A DNA stretch of 64,000 nucleotides from Algoriphagus sp. AK58 (GCF_014324365.1 NZ_QEIG01000019.1:1-64000); one strand, 5' to 3'. Shown: positions 49,145 to 58,597, numbered from the stretch's first letter. Numbers and translations: made by a program. The notes: a model not told the origin generated them from the sequence alone.

Positions 49145-49173
49145 TTTGGACTTTTGTCTATCACTTAGACTTG
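49145..49173 (+). promoter_or_regulatory. Pump-operon promoter candidate (TTTG-N17-TAGACTTG)
   Basis: TTTG at 49145-49148 and TAGACTTG at 49166-49173 (7 of 8 consensus positions), 17 bp apart, just below the direct repeats. The -7 box ends 5 bp before the ATG at 49179, which supports that start over a TTG at 49146. The weak spacing fits a promoter that needs an activator. Confidence 0.45.
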
Positions 49174-49178
49174 GGTTC

Positions 49179-52100
49179 ATGCTTGATCGGATCATACAGT
49201 GGAGTATTTCCAACAAACTCATCATTTTCATTTTTATCGCGGCTTGGATAGGATTTGGAGTATATGCTCTGTCCAAATTGCCCATAGGCGCAGTACCTGA
49301 TGTGACCAACAATCAAGTGCAGGTCATTACCACTTCCCGAAATCTGGCCACGGAAGACGTAGAGAAATTTCTTACTTATCCGGTGGAGTTGGAAATGGCC
49401 AACTTGCCTGGAGTTAAGGAAATTCGTTCTGTCTCCAAGTTTGGGCTATCCGTGGTGACGATCGTGTTTGAGGAAGATATGGGGACTTATTTGCCCAGAC
49501 AGCTGATTGCTGAGCGACTGAAAATCGCACAGGAAAAGATCCCTGCTGGTTTTGGGACACCGTTCATGGGGCCTATTTCTACGGGCTTGGGGGAAATTTA
49601 TCAATATGTGATTGATGTCAAGCCGGGCTACGAAGACCGTTACAGCATCACCGATCTGAGAACCATTCAGGATTGGATTGTCAGGAGAAATCTTTCCGGA
49701 ATCGAAGGGGTGATCGAGGTTAATACTTGGGGTGGATTTTTGAAACAATATGAAGTAGCTATTAATCCCGAGCGACTCAAGGCCATGAATGTCAATTTGG
49801 CTCAAGTCTATGAGGTCTTGGCCAAAAATAATTCCATCGGAGGAGGAAGCTATATCGAAAAGACCAACGAGAGCTTTTTTATCCGTGGTGAAGGTCAGGT
49901 CAGAAGCCTGGAAGACATTGGTAGTATTGTCTTGGAGGTACGCAATGGTAGTCCCATTTACATCCGCGACATTGCTACCGTGCAGTTTGGCCACGCCAAC
50001 CGTTTTGGAGCGATCACTGCCAACGGGGAGGGAGAAAAAGTGCTAGGACAAGTGATGATGCTCAAAGGGGCTGATGGCAAAGGGACCATTGATCGTGTCA
50101 AGGAGCGTATATCCGAAATGGAGAATTCCTTGCCTGAGGGCATTGTGATCAATGGTTTTCTGGATCGCTCAGAATTAATTGCCCGAACCACCTTTACCAT
50201 CACCGAAAACCTGGTGTTGGGCTGTTTGATCGTGGTATTTGTGGTCGTACTGCTCTTGGGGAATTTCCGATCCGGCCTGGTAGTCGCCTCAGTGATTCCA
50301 TTGAGTTTGCTCTTTGCGCTCTCGATGATGTACATCTTTGGAGTTGATGCCAACCTGATGAGTTTGGGTGCGATTGACTTCGGGATTATCATCGATGGGG
50401 CGGTGATCATCGTAGAGTACATAGCCTATCAATTCACTAAATCCTCAGCGGTATTCACTGGACTTTCTTCCAAAGACAAACAGGCCGAAAAGGATAAAAT
50501 CTCTTTCACGGGAGCTTCCAAAATGATGCACTCTGCCATTTTTGGGCAGATCATCATCATCATTGTATTCATTCCCATTTTGTCTCTTTCGGGCGTGGAG
50601 GGCAAAATGTTCCGTCCCATGGCCGAGGTGTTCAGCTTCGCCTTGATTGGAGCCATGATTTTGGGCCTGACCTATGTGCCGGTGGTGTCTTCCCTTTTCC
50701 TCAAGTCTGAAGCTCCCGGACCTAAGAATGTCTCCGTTCTGCTGATCAATTTTCTCAATAAGCTCTATGAACCTACCATCCATTGGGCATTGACTCACAC
50801 CAAGGCAGTGCTTACTGCGGCAGGCTTGATTTTGGTTGGGGCTTTTTTGCTGTTTTCTACCATGGGGGCGGAGTTTGTTCCCACTCTGGACGAAGGTGAT
50901 TTTGTGATTCAGCCGGTATTGAAGACAGGGACTACCCTGACCAACACCGTCGAAACGATAACAGAAATCGAGAAGATTCTGATGAAGTTTCCTGAAGTAA
51001 ATCAGGTGGTAACCCGAATCGGAGCAGCCGAAATTCCCACCGACCCCATGTCCATGGAGGAGAGCGATGTGATCGTGACCTTGCATCCACCGAGTGAGTG
51101 GACTACTGTGGAGACCAAAGACGAGTTGGCCGAAGAGTTCAAAAAAGCGCTGGAGGCAATTCCCGGATTGGACTACGAATTCACTCAGCCGATCGAGATG
51201 CGATTCAATGAGCTGATTACCGGTGTGAGGGCAGACTTGGCGATCAAGGTTTTTGGGGAAGATCTCGAGGTATTGCTCCAAACCGCTCAAGAAATCGAGG
51301 CGGCCATCCAAGGTGTGGAAGGTGCGGCGGACATCATTTTGGAGAAAGTGGATGGACTGCCTCAGATGAAAATCGAATATGACCGAGCCAAAATCGCCAA
51401 ATACGGACTCAATGTGGAGGACCTCAATCAGGTGGTGACTATGGGATTTGCCGGTTTGAGTGCAGGGACGGTTTTTGAGGGGGAAAAGCAGTTTGACTTG
51501 GTGGTACGATTCGATGAGCCTTTCCGAAAGGATATTGAAAATCTGGAAAATGCAGCCATCCAACTTCCCAATGGAGGAAGTATTCCTCTTTATGAATTGG
51601 CTAAAATCAGCTACACCAAGGGGCCTGCTAAAATATCCAGGGACAATACCCGACGCCGGATCGTCATCGGGGTCAATGTAAGAAATCGTGATCTTCAGTC
51701 TGTGGTGGATGATATCCAGGCGATCATCAAAACCAAAATCAAAATTCCGGAAGGTTACCGTGTGGACTATGGTGGGCAGTTTGAGAACCTACAGCAAGCC
51801 AGAAACCGCCTGTTGATCGCTGTTCCGGTAGCGTTGGTGCTGATTTTTTTCCTTTTGTATTTCGCGTTTTCCTCCACCAGGGATGCCTTAATGATTTACA
51901 CGGCGATTCCGTTTTCGGCAATTGGAGGAATCCTTCTCCTTTGGTTTAGAGATATGCCTTTCAGTATTTCTGCTGGGGTTGGGTTTATCGCCCTTTTTGG
52001 GATTGCGGTGCTCAATGGAATCGTCATGATCGAACATTTCAAATCCATGAAACATAGATTTACCACCATTCGGGAGTTGGTGATCGTCGGGGCTAAAGAG

Positions 52101-53498
52101 CGACTTCGCCCCGTATTACTGACCGCTTCGGCGGCAGCCTTGGGCTTTTTGCCTATGGCCGTGTCGGGTTCGGCAGGTGCTGAGGTACAGCGTCCTTTGG
52201 CTACGGTAGTGGTAGGCGGATTGATTTCGGCTACGCTGTTGACCTTGGTCGTTTTACCGGTGCTGTATGTGCTTTTCAACTCCGGACAAAAAGGAATCAA
52301 ATTGCCCAAAGCCGCAAGCATTTTAGTGTTGTTTTTGCTCAGTCCTTTTGCTTCTTCATTTGCACAGCAAAGTACTGAACTGACTCTGGAAGAAGCCCTG
52401 CAGTTGGCAGAAAAGCAAAATCCTGGCATTCTCGCCTCCCAAAAACGCTTGGAATCAGCTTCCGCGTTGACCCGTTCGGCCTGGGAGGTTTCCAAAACCA
52501 CGGTTTTCCATCGACAGGATCAAAATGACATTGCAGAAAATGGCGTGTTCAATAGGGTGTGGGGAGTGCGTCAGAGTATGGATTTTCCTACTGTTTATGG
52601 GGCCCAAAAGAATTTTCTCCGCTCTGGTGAGCAACAGGAAGAGGCACGCTTAGCTCTTGACCTCCGGGCCTTGAAAAAAGAGGTGAGCACGGCTTATGTA
52701 ACCGCTGCCTATTGGAGGGAATTGGAGAAAAATTACAATTTTCTCGATAGCCTTTATGGTTCATTTTCAAGAGCAGCCAACCGACGGCTGGAAACCGGGG
52801 AAGCCAATTTGCTGGAAAAACTTACCGCAGAAAGTAAGCAGCGGGAGATCGCCATTCGAAAATCAGAAGCTCAGCGCGGAAAATCCATAGCGCTGGAACA
52901 GCTTGCAAGATTGATTCAGCTTAATGGAGAGGTAACGATTTCCGAAGAACCCTTGGAATTGGTGTTGAATACAGATCTGGAGTCCCATCCCGGTTTTTCC
53001 CTTTTTGAGGCCGCCAAAATGCAGGCCTTTTACCAGACCAAAGTCAATCAAAATTCCCTTTTGCCCAATTTCCATTTGGATCTGTTTAGAGGCACTAACC
53101 AAGAGCCTGGATCTAAAATCTATCCCGGATTTGAAGTGGGCGTAGGGATTCCGCTCTTTTTCGGTGCACAATCTGCAAAAATCAAAGCCGGAAAAATCGC
53201 TCAGGAACAGATCGACTTTGAATCGGAAAACTTTCGTTCCCGATTAGAGACCAACTTTTCAAACATCCAAAAGAAATTGGATCAAAATCGGCAAATCATC
53301 AACTACTACGAGACAGAAGGAAAAGTGCTTGCCGATCAGTTGCGAAACCAAGCCAGTCGATCCTTCCAAGAAGGAGAAATCGATTTTCTCCAATACGTCC
53401 AACTCGTGGAAAACTCCCGGACGATCACCTTGCAATACCTGCAGGCCCGTCTCGATTATCAACTCAATCAACTTGAACTTCTTTATTTAGTGAACTGA
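49179..53498 (+). CDS. Heavy-metal RND pump fused to a TolC-type channel (CusA-CusC fusion)
   Basis: 1439 residues. Residues 1 to about 1040 are a CusA/CzcA-type heavy-metal RND permease: PIGAVPDVTNNQVQV at the N-terminus, TM4 motif DFGIIIDGAVIIVE near residue 400, PTLDEGDFVIQP and EIPTDPMSMEESD in the second porter half, RLRPVLLTASAAALGFLPMA near the end. After QKGIKLPK comes a signal-peptide-like stretch AASILVLFLLSPFASSFAQQ (about 1044-1063), then an OEP channel domain (LTLEEALQLAEKQNPGILAS, VGVGIPLFFGAQSAKI). Fusions of this kind are known in Bacteroidota. Exports Cu/Ag or Zn/Co/Cd type cations; which metal is not certain. Overlaps cusB by 1 bp. Confidence 0.93.
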   Translation: MLDRIIQWSISNKLIIFIFIAAWIGFGVYALSKLPIGAVPDVTNNQVQVITTSRNLATEDVEKFLTYPVELEMANLPGVKEIRSVSKFGLSVVTIVFEEDMGTYLPRQLIAERLKIAQEKIPAGFGTPFMGPISTGLGEIYQYVIDVKPGYEDRYSITDLRTIQDWIVRRNLSGIEGVIEVNTWGGFLKQYEVAINPERLKAMNVNLAQVYEVLAKNNSIGGGSYIEKTNESFFIRGEGQVRSLEDIGSIVLEVRNGSPIYIRDIATVQFGHANRFGAITANGEGEKVLGQVMMLKGADGKGTIDRVKERISEMENSLPEGIVINGFLDRSELIARTTFTITENLVLGCLIVVFVVVLLLGNFRSGLVVASVIPLSLLFALSMMYIFGVDANLMSLGAIDFGIIIDGAVIIVEYIAYQFTKSSAVFTGLSSKDKQAEKDKISFTGASKMMHSAIFGQIIIIIVFIPILSLSGVEGKMFRPMAEVFSFALIGAMILGLTYVPVVSSLFLKSEAPGPKNVSVLLINFLNKLYEPTIHWALTHTKAVLTAAGLILVGAFLLFSTMGAEFVPTLDEGDFVIQPVLKTGTTLTNTVETITEIEKILMKFPEVNQVVTRIGAAEIPTDPMSMEESDVIVTLHPPSEWTTVETKDELAEEFKKALEAIPGLDYEFTQPIEMRFNELITGVRADLAIKVFGEDLEVLLQTAQEIEAAIQGVEGAADIILEKVDGLPQMKIEYDRAKIAKYGLNVEDLNQVVTMGFAGLSAGTVFEGEKQFDLVVRFDEPFRKDIENLENAAIQLPNGGSIPLYELAKISYTKGPAKISRDNTRRRIVIGVNVRNRDLQSVVDDIQAIIKTKIKIPEGYRVDYGGQFENLQQARNRLLIAVPVALVLIFFLLYFAFSSTRDALMIYTAIPFSAIGGILLLWFRDMPFSISAGVGFIALFGIAVLNGIVMIEHFKSMKHRFTTIRELVIVGAKERLRPVLLTASAAALGFLPMAVSGSAGAEVQRPLATVVVGGLISATLLTLVVLPVLYVLFNSGQKGIKLPKAASILVLFLLSPFASSFAQQSTELTLEEALQLAEKQNPGILASQKRLESASALTRSAWEVSKTTVFHRQDQNDIAENGVFNRVWGVRQSMDFPTVYGAQKNFLRSGEQQEEARLALDLRALKKEVSTAYVTAAYWRELEKNYNFLDSLYGSFSRAANRRLETGEANLLEKLTAESKQREIAIRKSEAQRGKSIALEQLARLIQLNGEVTISEEPLELVLNTDLESHPGFSLFEAAKMQAFYQTKVNQNSLLPNFHLDLFRGTNQEPGSKIYPGFEVGVGIPLFFGAQSAKIKAGKIAQEQIDFESENFRSRLETNFSNIQKKLDQNRQIINYYETEGKVLADQLRNQASRSFQEGEIDFLQYVQLVENSRTITLQYLQARLDYQLNQLELLYLVN

Positions 53499-54649
53499 TG
53501 AAAACCGCTAAGCTCACAATACTTGCTCACTTGGGCGCCACTTTACTTATTTTGTCTACTTCCTGTTCCAAGAATGAATCTTCAGAAAACGGTATTGAAG
53601 TGGCTGAAGCTCCAGAAGATTCAAGAGAAATTGTCCTTACCGAGGATCAGTTTCGCACCATGAAAATGGAGTGGGGCCCGCTACACACGGGAGAGTTTTC
53701 GGAGGAAATTACCGTGCAGGGTACCGTCCAGATTCCAGTCGAAGGGATGCGTGAGATTTCCGCTTACTATGGAGGGTATGTCCAGGATTTGAAATTGCTG
53801 GAAGGGGAGGCCGTAAAAAAGGGAGAGGTACTTTTCACTTTGGAAAATCCTGATTTCATCCGTTTACAGCAGGATTACCTGGAGACCAGAAGCCAGCTCA
53901 CCTACCTGAAGGCAGAGTTTGAGCGTCAGCGTATCTTAGCTTCCGAACAGATTTCGGCCCAGAAAAACTTGATCAAGGCCGAAGCGGATTATCAGTCAGC
54001 CTTGGCAAAGACAGAGAGTTTGAAAAAGCAGCTCTCTCTGATCCAAATCAATGCGGAGCAACTCACTCCCGAGTCCATCAAAACCAAAGTAGCGGTGACT
54101 TCGCCAATCAGTGGATTTGTTGAGGGTGTGTGGGTAGTTCCAGGTCAATTTTTGCCTGCTGCTGGAAAAGCAGTCTCTCTATTGAGCAAAGATCACATTC
54201 ATGTCGAGTTGGTGTTGTTTGAAAAAGATGCCAATCGGGTACATCCAGGACAGAAAGTGGAATTTTCCAGTCCTGATAAGCCAGGAGAAGTAATGGAAGC
54301 CAAGATTTATGTGGTAGGTCAGTCCATCAATGAGCAGCGCCAAATCAACGTACATGCACATTTGTTGGATGATGGCCAGGAATCTAAGTTGACGCCGGGA
54401 ATGTTTTTGCAGGCAAGAATCCAGTTAGATCCTAAGATCTCCTTGGCAGTGCCAGAGGAATCGGTACTCGAGGTGGATCAGGAACGCTATATTTTGATCC
54501 AAAAGGCTAAGACTGAAAGCGGATTTGTGTTGGAAAAAGTAAAAGTCATTCCCGGTGCCAAGGGCAAGCATTACCTGGCAATCGAGCCGGAGAAGGCCTT
54601 GGACTCTACGACGGTGGTCTTGGTCAAGGGAGGCTTTAATTTGCTGTAA
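53498..54649 (+). CDS. Heavy-metal efflux membrane-fusion lipoprotein (CusB-like)
   Basis: 383 residues. Lipobox LSTSC (Cys at about 24) anchors it to the inner membrane. The barrel-sandwich phrases GYVQDLKLLEGEAVKKGEVL and SPISGFVEGVWVVPGQFLPA flank a coiled-coil hairpin (RLQQDYLETRSQLTYLKAEF, about 125-195). The C-terminal beta-barrel and MP domains follow. It joins the CusA and CusC parts of the pump. The ATG shares one base with the stop of the preceding gene, so translation is coupled. No His/Met-rich C-terminal metal-binding domain is present. Confidence 0.92.
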   Translation: MKTAKLTILAHLGATLLILSTSCSKNESSENGIEVAEAPEDSREIVLTEDQFRTMKMEWGPLHTGEFSEEITVQGTVQIPVEGMREISAYYGGYVQDLKLLEGEAVKKGEVLFTLENPDFIRLQQDYLETRSQLTYLKAEFERQRILASEQISAQKNLIKAEADYQSALAKTESLKKQLSLIQINAEQLTPESIKTKVAVTSPISGFVEGVWVVPGQFLPAAGKAVSLLSKDHIHVELVLFEKDANRVHPGQKVEFSSPDKPGEVMEAKIYVVGQSINEQRQINVHAHLLDDGQESKLTPGMFLQARIQLDPKISLAVPEESVLEVDQERYILIQKAKTESGFVLEKVKVIPGAKGKHYLAIEPEKALDSTTVVLVKGGFNLL

Positions 54650-54656
54650 AAGCGGA

Positions 54657-54722
54657 TTTGCCACGAAGGCGGAAAGACGCTAAAGATTACTGTTGTCCTG
54701 CTTCTCCAGAAGCTGGACTTGA
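54657..54722. repeat. Truncated copy of the 46.6-kb repeat
   Basis: TTTGCCACGAAGGCGGAAAG at the left end and GTTGTCCTGCTTCTCCAGAA at the right match the two ends of the 178-bp unit at 46605-46782, with the middle deleted. It begins 8 bp after the cusB stop, so the metal-efflux cluster is bracketed by related repeats. Confidence 0.7.
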
Positions 54723-55044
54723 CAGAAGAATTCCCAGAGTTTTGCTCGGTTTTCTTAGTTAAAGGAATGAGGGTTGTTTTTGAAGACGTGAGAGGATACA
54801 CTCACTTCAGCACTAAAGATTGAACTACAATAGACACGTAGGAAACACATAGAAAAAGGGTTGGTAATTAAAAAGCTATGTGCCGCTATGTGGCTAGTGT
54901 GGTCAAAAAAAAATCGACTTACCTCAAACCAACCATGAATTTTTTCAACAAGATTCAGCTTTCTGGTTTTAGCTTTTTACTTTCGCAGTCAGCAGTCTTA
55001 AGATTCAGTCTTCTGAATTTTGCCCTCTGATTTTCTCCAAAAAT
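54723..55044. other. Intergenic region with further low-complexity repeats
   Basis: No gene. GTAGGAAACACATAG, then GCTATGTGCCGCTATGTGGC near 54880 and a CAGTCAGCAGTCTTAAGATTC stretch near 54990 are degenerate repeats of the type seen in other gaps. An imperfect -7 box (GAATTTTG) lies about 30 bp before the next gene. Confidence 0.5.
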
Positions 55045-55728
55045 ATGCCCCACCCGCTCGACAATCCCATTTGGAACGCCCTAAATACGGGCAGTCAATC
55101 CCTTTCTTGTGGGACGGATCGGGTACGGCTTATTGATCGTCAAATGGGCTTTTTTGCAGGGATGCCTGCTTATGAGTCCGAGAATCTTGATGAATTATAC
55201 CATTTCCTCGAGCCAGGACAGCGCGTAATCCTTTTTCCCCCAAGTCATCTTCCTCTGGATGAAAAGTGGACCGTGCACAATGACCGAGAGCTGCTTCAGA
55301 TGGTCTGCGAACGGGAATTTATTGGGATAGAAACAAATCCTCAAATCCTTCCCCTCAATGAAAGCTACGTCCCTGAGATGTTGGCTTTGACTCAACTCAC
55401 CAAACCTGGTCCGTTTTTGTCCAAGACCATTGATTTTGGAAATTATTTTGGTTTATTCTCCAATGGAAAATTGGTTTCCATGGCAGGTGCTAGACTTAGC
55501 CCTAGTCCTTATACCGAAGTAAGTGCGGTATGCACCCATCCAGATTTTGTCGGTCAAGGCATTTCCAAGAAAGTTATGCCTTTTGTTCTTGAGGGAATTC
55601 AAAGCAGGGGGAATATTCCATTTCTCCACCTGTATCCCGACAATACTCCGGCGTTTCGATTATACGCCAGTTTAGGGTTTGTGTCGCGGGCAATGCTGCG
55701 GGTGTATTTGTTGGAGAAAAGGGCTTGA
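55045..55728 (+). CDS. GNAT family N-acetyltransferase
   Basis: 227 residues. The FR47-like GNAT core is in the C-terminal half: VSMAGARLSPSPYTEVSAVC, then motif A THPDFVGQGISKKVMPFVLE with the acetyl-CoA-binding Q-G-x-G-like loop, and the C-terminal YPDNTPAFRLYASLGFVSRA. The N-terminal half is a domain typical of this GNAT subgroup, with no motif I can name. Acceptor unknown. Single gene between the repeat region and the phosphatase-like gene. Confidence 0.87.
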   Translation: MPHPLDNPIWNALNTGSQSLSCGTDRVRLIDRQMGFFAGMPAYESENLDELYHFLEPGQRVILFPPSHLPLDEKWTVHNDRELLQMVCEREFIGIETNPQILPLNESYVPEMLALTQLTKPGPFLSKTIDFGNYFGLFSNGKLVSMAGARLSPSPYTEVSAVCTHPDFVGQGISKKVMPFVLEGIQSRGNIPFLHLYPDNTPAFRLYASLGFVSRAMLRVYLLEKRA

Positions 55729-55897
55729 TTTGTTTTTAAAAGATAAAGTTTGCACGGTCGAGTTGGTCTAGGGGATTGAGGGAAGCAGTCTTTTTGAAGT
55801 TCGAAGAGGCATTGAGGGATAGTAGTCCATAAACTTCTAAATTGAGTATAACTACAGTCGGCTTGAAAGGCGGACAGCATCTTAGATATCCAACACA

Positions 55898-56989
55898 ATG
55901 AAAAAACTATTCTTTTTGCTTCTTCTGGTAGGCGCACTGGGTATGGGCGCCATGGCTCAAACAAAAAACACCAAAACAGAGAACATCGTCCTGATCACCT
56001 TTGATGGATTGAGGTGGCAGGAGCTTTTCAAAGGTGCTGACTCCCTGATGATCGATGATACAGGCATGATAGATCGGGCCGGCTCGCTTTTGTCTGATTT
56101 TTGGCATCCTGACCCGATCAAGCGGCGGGAAATGCTGTTTCCGTTTTTTTGGAATACCATCGCCAAGCAGGGGCAGATCTATGGCAACCGGGCTTTTGGC
56201 AACTTGGTAGACAACAGCAATACCATGTGGTTTTCCTATCCGGGATACAATGAGGTACTGAGTGGATTTGCCGATGATGCCCGCATCAATTCCAACTCCA
56301 AGATCAATAATCCCAATGTGACCTTTCTCGAACACCTAAATCAAATGCCTTCATACAAAGGAAAGGTCATGGCCTTTGGCAGCTGGGACGTGTTTCCTTA
56401 CATCATTAATGAGGAGAGAAGCGGCATACCCGTCAATGCAGGTTTTGACCTGGCAGTGGGGAATGACCTGACAGATGTGGAGAAAACCGTCAACCGTATG
56501 CAGCAGGAAATCCGAGGTCCTTGGGACGGTGTGAGATTAGATCCATTTACTCACCACTATGCACTCGAAGCGATCAAAAAGCACAAGCCTAAAGTGCTCT
56601 ACATTGCTTATGGAGAGACGGATGACTGGGCTCACGGAGGCAAATACGATCAATACCTATGGTCAGCCAGGCAGACAGACAAGTACATCAAAGAAGTCTG
56701 GGAAACCCTGCAAGCCGACCCTCAATACAAAGATAAAACTACCCTGATCATCAGCGTAGATCATGGGCGTGGCATTACCAAAAGCAGCTGGAAAGGGCAT
56801 GGATCAAATATCCCGGAGGCTGGACAAATCTGGCTAATGGCCATGGGGCCTGATACTCCAGCTACCGGTGAGATGAAAATGGAAGGACAGTGGTCTTCTT
56901 CGATGGTAGCACGTACGGTGTTTCAGTTACTAGGACTGGACTATCCTGATGCCAAAGCTGCACCTGCAGTGAAAGAAATGATCAAATGA
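55898..56989 (+). CDS. Secreted alkaline-phosphatase-superfamily protein
   Basis: 363 residues. Signal peptide MKKLFFLLLLVGALGMGAMA, then the metal-binding layout of the alkaline phosphatase/nucleotide pyrophosphatase/sulfatase superfamily: D in LITFDGLRWQE, the nucleophile region WFSYPGYNEVLSG, D and H in GETDDWAHGGKYDQY, DH in IISVDHGRG and H in KGHGSNIPEAG. Periplasmic phosphoesterase or phosphodiesterase; substrate unknown. Normal length, single gene. Confidence 0.87.
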   Translation: MKKLFFLLLLVGALGMGAMAQTKNTKTENIVLITFDGLRWQELFKGADSLMIDDTGMIDRAGSLLSDFWHPDPIKRREMLFPFFWNTIAKQGQIYGNRAFGNLVDNSNTMWFSYPGYNEVLSGFADDARINSNSKINNPNVTFLEHLNQMPSYKGKVMAFGSWDVFPYIINEERSGIPVNAGFDLAVGNDLTDVEKTVNRMQQEIRGPWDGVRLDPFTHHYALEAIKKHKPKVLYIAYGETDDWAHGGKYDQYLWSARQTDKYIKEVWETLQADPQYKDKTTLIISVDHGRGITKSSWKGHGSNIPEAGQIWLMAMGPDTPATGEMKMEGQWSSSMVARTVFQLLGLDYPDAKAAPAVKEMIK

Positions 56990-57131
56990 AGAAACTGATC
57001 ATGTAATTACTTGCCACTCGGGTCGTAAAAACCTTGAAAAAGGTACTTCTTCAACCTTTTGCGAAACATTCAATGGATGAATTTATCCGATAAAATTTGA
57101 TGGGACTTTAAAAAACTAACTACTGAAAATT

Positions 57132-57458
57132 GTGATTGGTCAGCCTTCAAATCTCCCCTATATTCTAGCAATACTCTTCGGAATCCTAATTTTCTTTATC
57201 CCAAACTCGGAGGTATTTCCGTTTTTTCTTCTACTAGCAGGCCTTTTCGGAGGAGGATTATTTGGTTTTTTTTGGTCAAAAGAATCCTGGCGTTGGGGTA
57301 TTTGGATTTCTGGACCTTTGTAGGTCTCCCTGACCTTGAGTGTATTGTTTGCCGGACAATTGGACGTGTTTTTGGAAAAAGATTTACCTATCCTACTTGT
57401 AACGCTCTCTTCAACTTGTTTGGGAAGTTTAATTTTCTCCAAACTAAAAAAGAGATAA
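57132..57458 (+). pseudogene. Small membrane protein gene interrupted by an in-frame TAG
   Basis: A GTG-started frame encodes hydrophobic segments (ILAILFGILIFFIPN and FFLLLAGLFGGGLFGFF) up to WGIWISGPL, then a TAG at 57321-57323. The same frame continues without shift as VSLTLSVLFAGQLDVFLEK and LPILLVTLSSTCLGSLIFSK to a TAA at 57456-57458. Read through, it is a 107-residue protein with about four membrane helices, a sensible whole. The simplest reading is a single nonsense mutation. Function unknown. A sequencing error or a truncated but functional 63-residue protein are alternatives. Confidence 0.65.
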
Positions 57459-57671
57459 AAGCCAAAAACGCTGCTTTTCGGCTTCGTTCCCAAATTGGTT
57501 AATCAAAAAATAGTATTCCATTAGTATATCCTTGACTTGTCCAAAATATTCAAAGGAGGTTAGTCATTGAAATATACCATTTCAGAGCCACGGTACGTTT
57601 TCTTTTTTTATAATTCAAAAGGCAGAAAAAGGAAAAAAGATATCTTACTGAAAAATCCAAACTTAATTCCC

Positions 57672-58085
57672 ATGACCCATCCAAAAATCACCGTCCAAGC
57701 CCTAGTCTCCGCACCCCTCGCTACTGTGTGGGAACGATATACCCAGCCCGAGCACATTACCCAATGGAATTTTGCACATCCGAGCTGGCACTGTCCGTCT
57801 GCATCCAATGATTTGCAGGTGGGAGGAAGGTACTTTGCGAGAATGGAAGCCAAGGATGGAAGTTTTGGGTTTGACTTTGAAGCTGTATACCTGGAGATCG
57901 TTCCAATGAAATCCTACAGCTATGAGTTTGGAGGCAGAGTATGTCAGGTAGAATTTAAGGAAATGGATGGGAAAACAGAAGTAAAGGTGACCTTCGACCC
58001 TGAGACCGAAAACTCCCTCGAACTACAGCAAAACGGTTGGCAAGCCATTTTGGACAACTTCAAAAACTACGCTGAGCAGGGTTGA
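57672..58085 (+). CDS. SRPBCC/AHSA1-type protein
   Basis: 137 residues. ITVQALVSAPLATVWERYTQ opens the fold and YTQPEHITQWNFAHPSWHCP follows, a typical AHSA1-like (activator of Hsp90 ATPase homologue) small domain with a hydrophobic cavity. The C-terminal helix contains NGWQAILDNFKNYAEQ, the usual family end. The start is the ATG of MTHPKITVQ; the 35 codons upstream are Lys-rich and unlike the family. Biological role unknown. Confidence 0.87.
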   Translation: MTHPKITVQALVSAPLATVWERYTQPEHITQWNFAHPSWHCPSASNDLQVGGRYFARMEAKDGSFGFDFEAVYLEIVPMKSYSYEFGGRVCQVEFKEMDGKTEVKVTFDPETENSLELQQNGWQAILDNFKNYAEQG

Positions 58086-58243
58086 TTAGTATTGTATTTA
58101 GCTGGAGTTATTCTATGTTTTCCAGCTTAAGACAGGATTTGGTCTGTTCTTCTTCTATCGGTTTGCGATCAATGCGAATAAGACAAGTCTGTTGGTTTTT
58201 GATGCTTAATGCAAGGACTTCAGGGAAATAAAACACCAAACGA

Positions 58244-58597
58244 ATGAAAAATCTAGGTTTTCAGATCAGACTCAATGGAGAACTCATTTGCAGGGCAGAG
58301 ATAGATTCCGAGTTCTTTACTACCCATTGTATACTGACGTCCCTTCACCGAGAGGCTGATCAAAATCGGTTGACCGACTTGTTTGTGGGTGGACTGGATT
58401 CTAATTTGGATCAATCTGTCATTTGGACAAAGGAAGCTTTAAAGAAAGGCGATCAAATCTTGATTGAAGTGGTGGAAGGTGATTTTGAACCGCCAAAGAC
58501 TGTTTCTAAAAGGAATTCTGAAGAGTTGATCCTTCAAGAAAAGATCAAATACTTTCTACGATTGAAGGAAGAACTGAAAGAGCACTTGGAGGAATAG
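58244..58597 (+). CDS. Small hypothetical protein
   Basis: 117 residues that I do not recognise. No signal peptide or membrane helix. The N-terminal half looks like beta strands (LGFQIRLNGELICRAEIDS, FFTTHCILTSLH), the middle has WTKEALKKGDQILIEVVEGD, and the end is a charged amphipathic helix (ILQEKIKYFLRLKEELKEHL). Codon use is like its neighbours, and length and composition suggest a real cytosolic protein, perhaps with a partner. Single gene. Confidence 0.6.
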   Translation: MKNLGFQIRLNGELICRAEIDSEFFTTHCILTSLHREADQNRLTDLFVGGLDSNLDQSVIWTKEALKKGDQILIEVVEGDFEPPKTVSKRNSEELILQEKIKYFLRLKEELKEHLEE

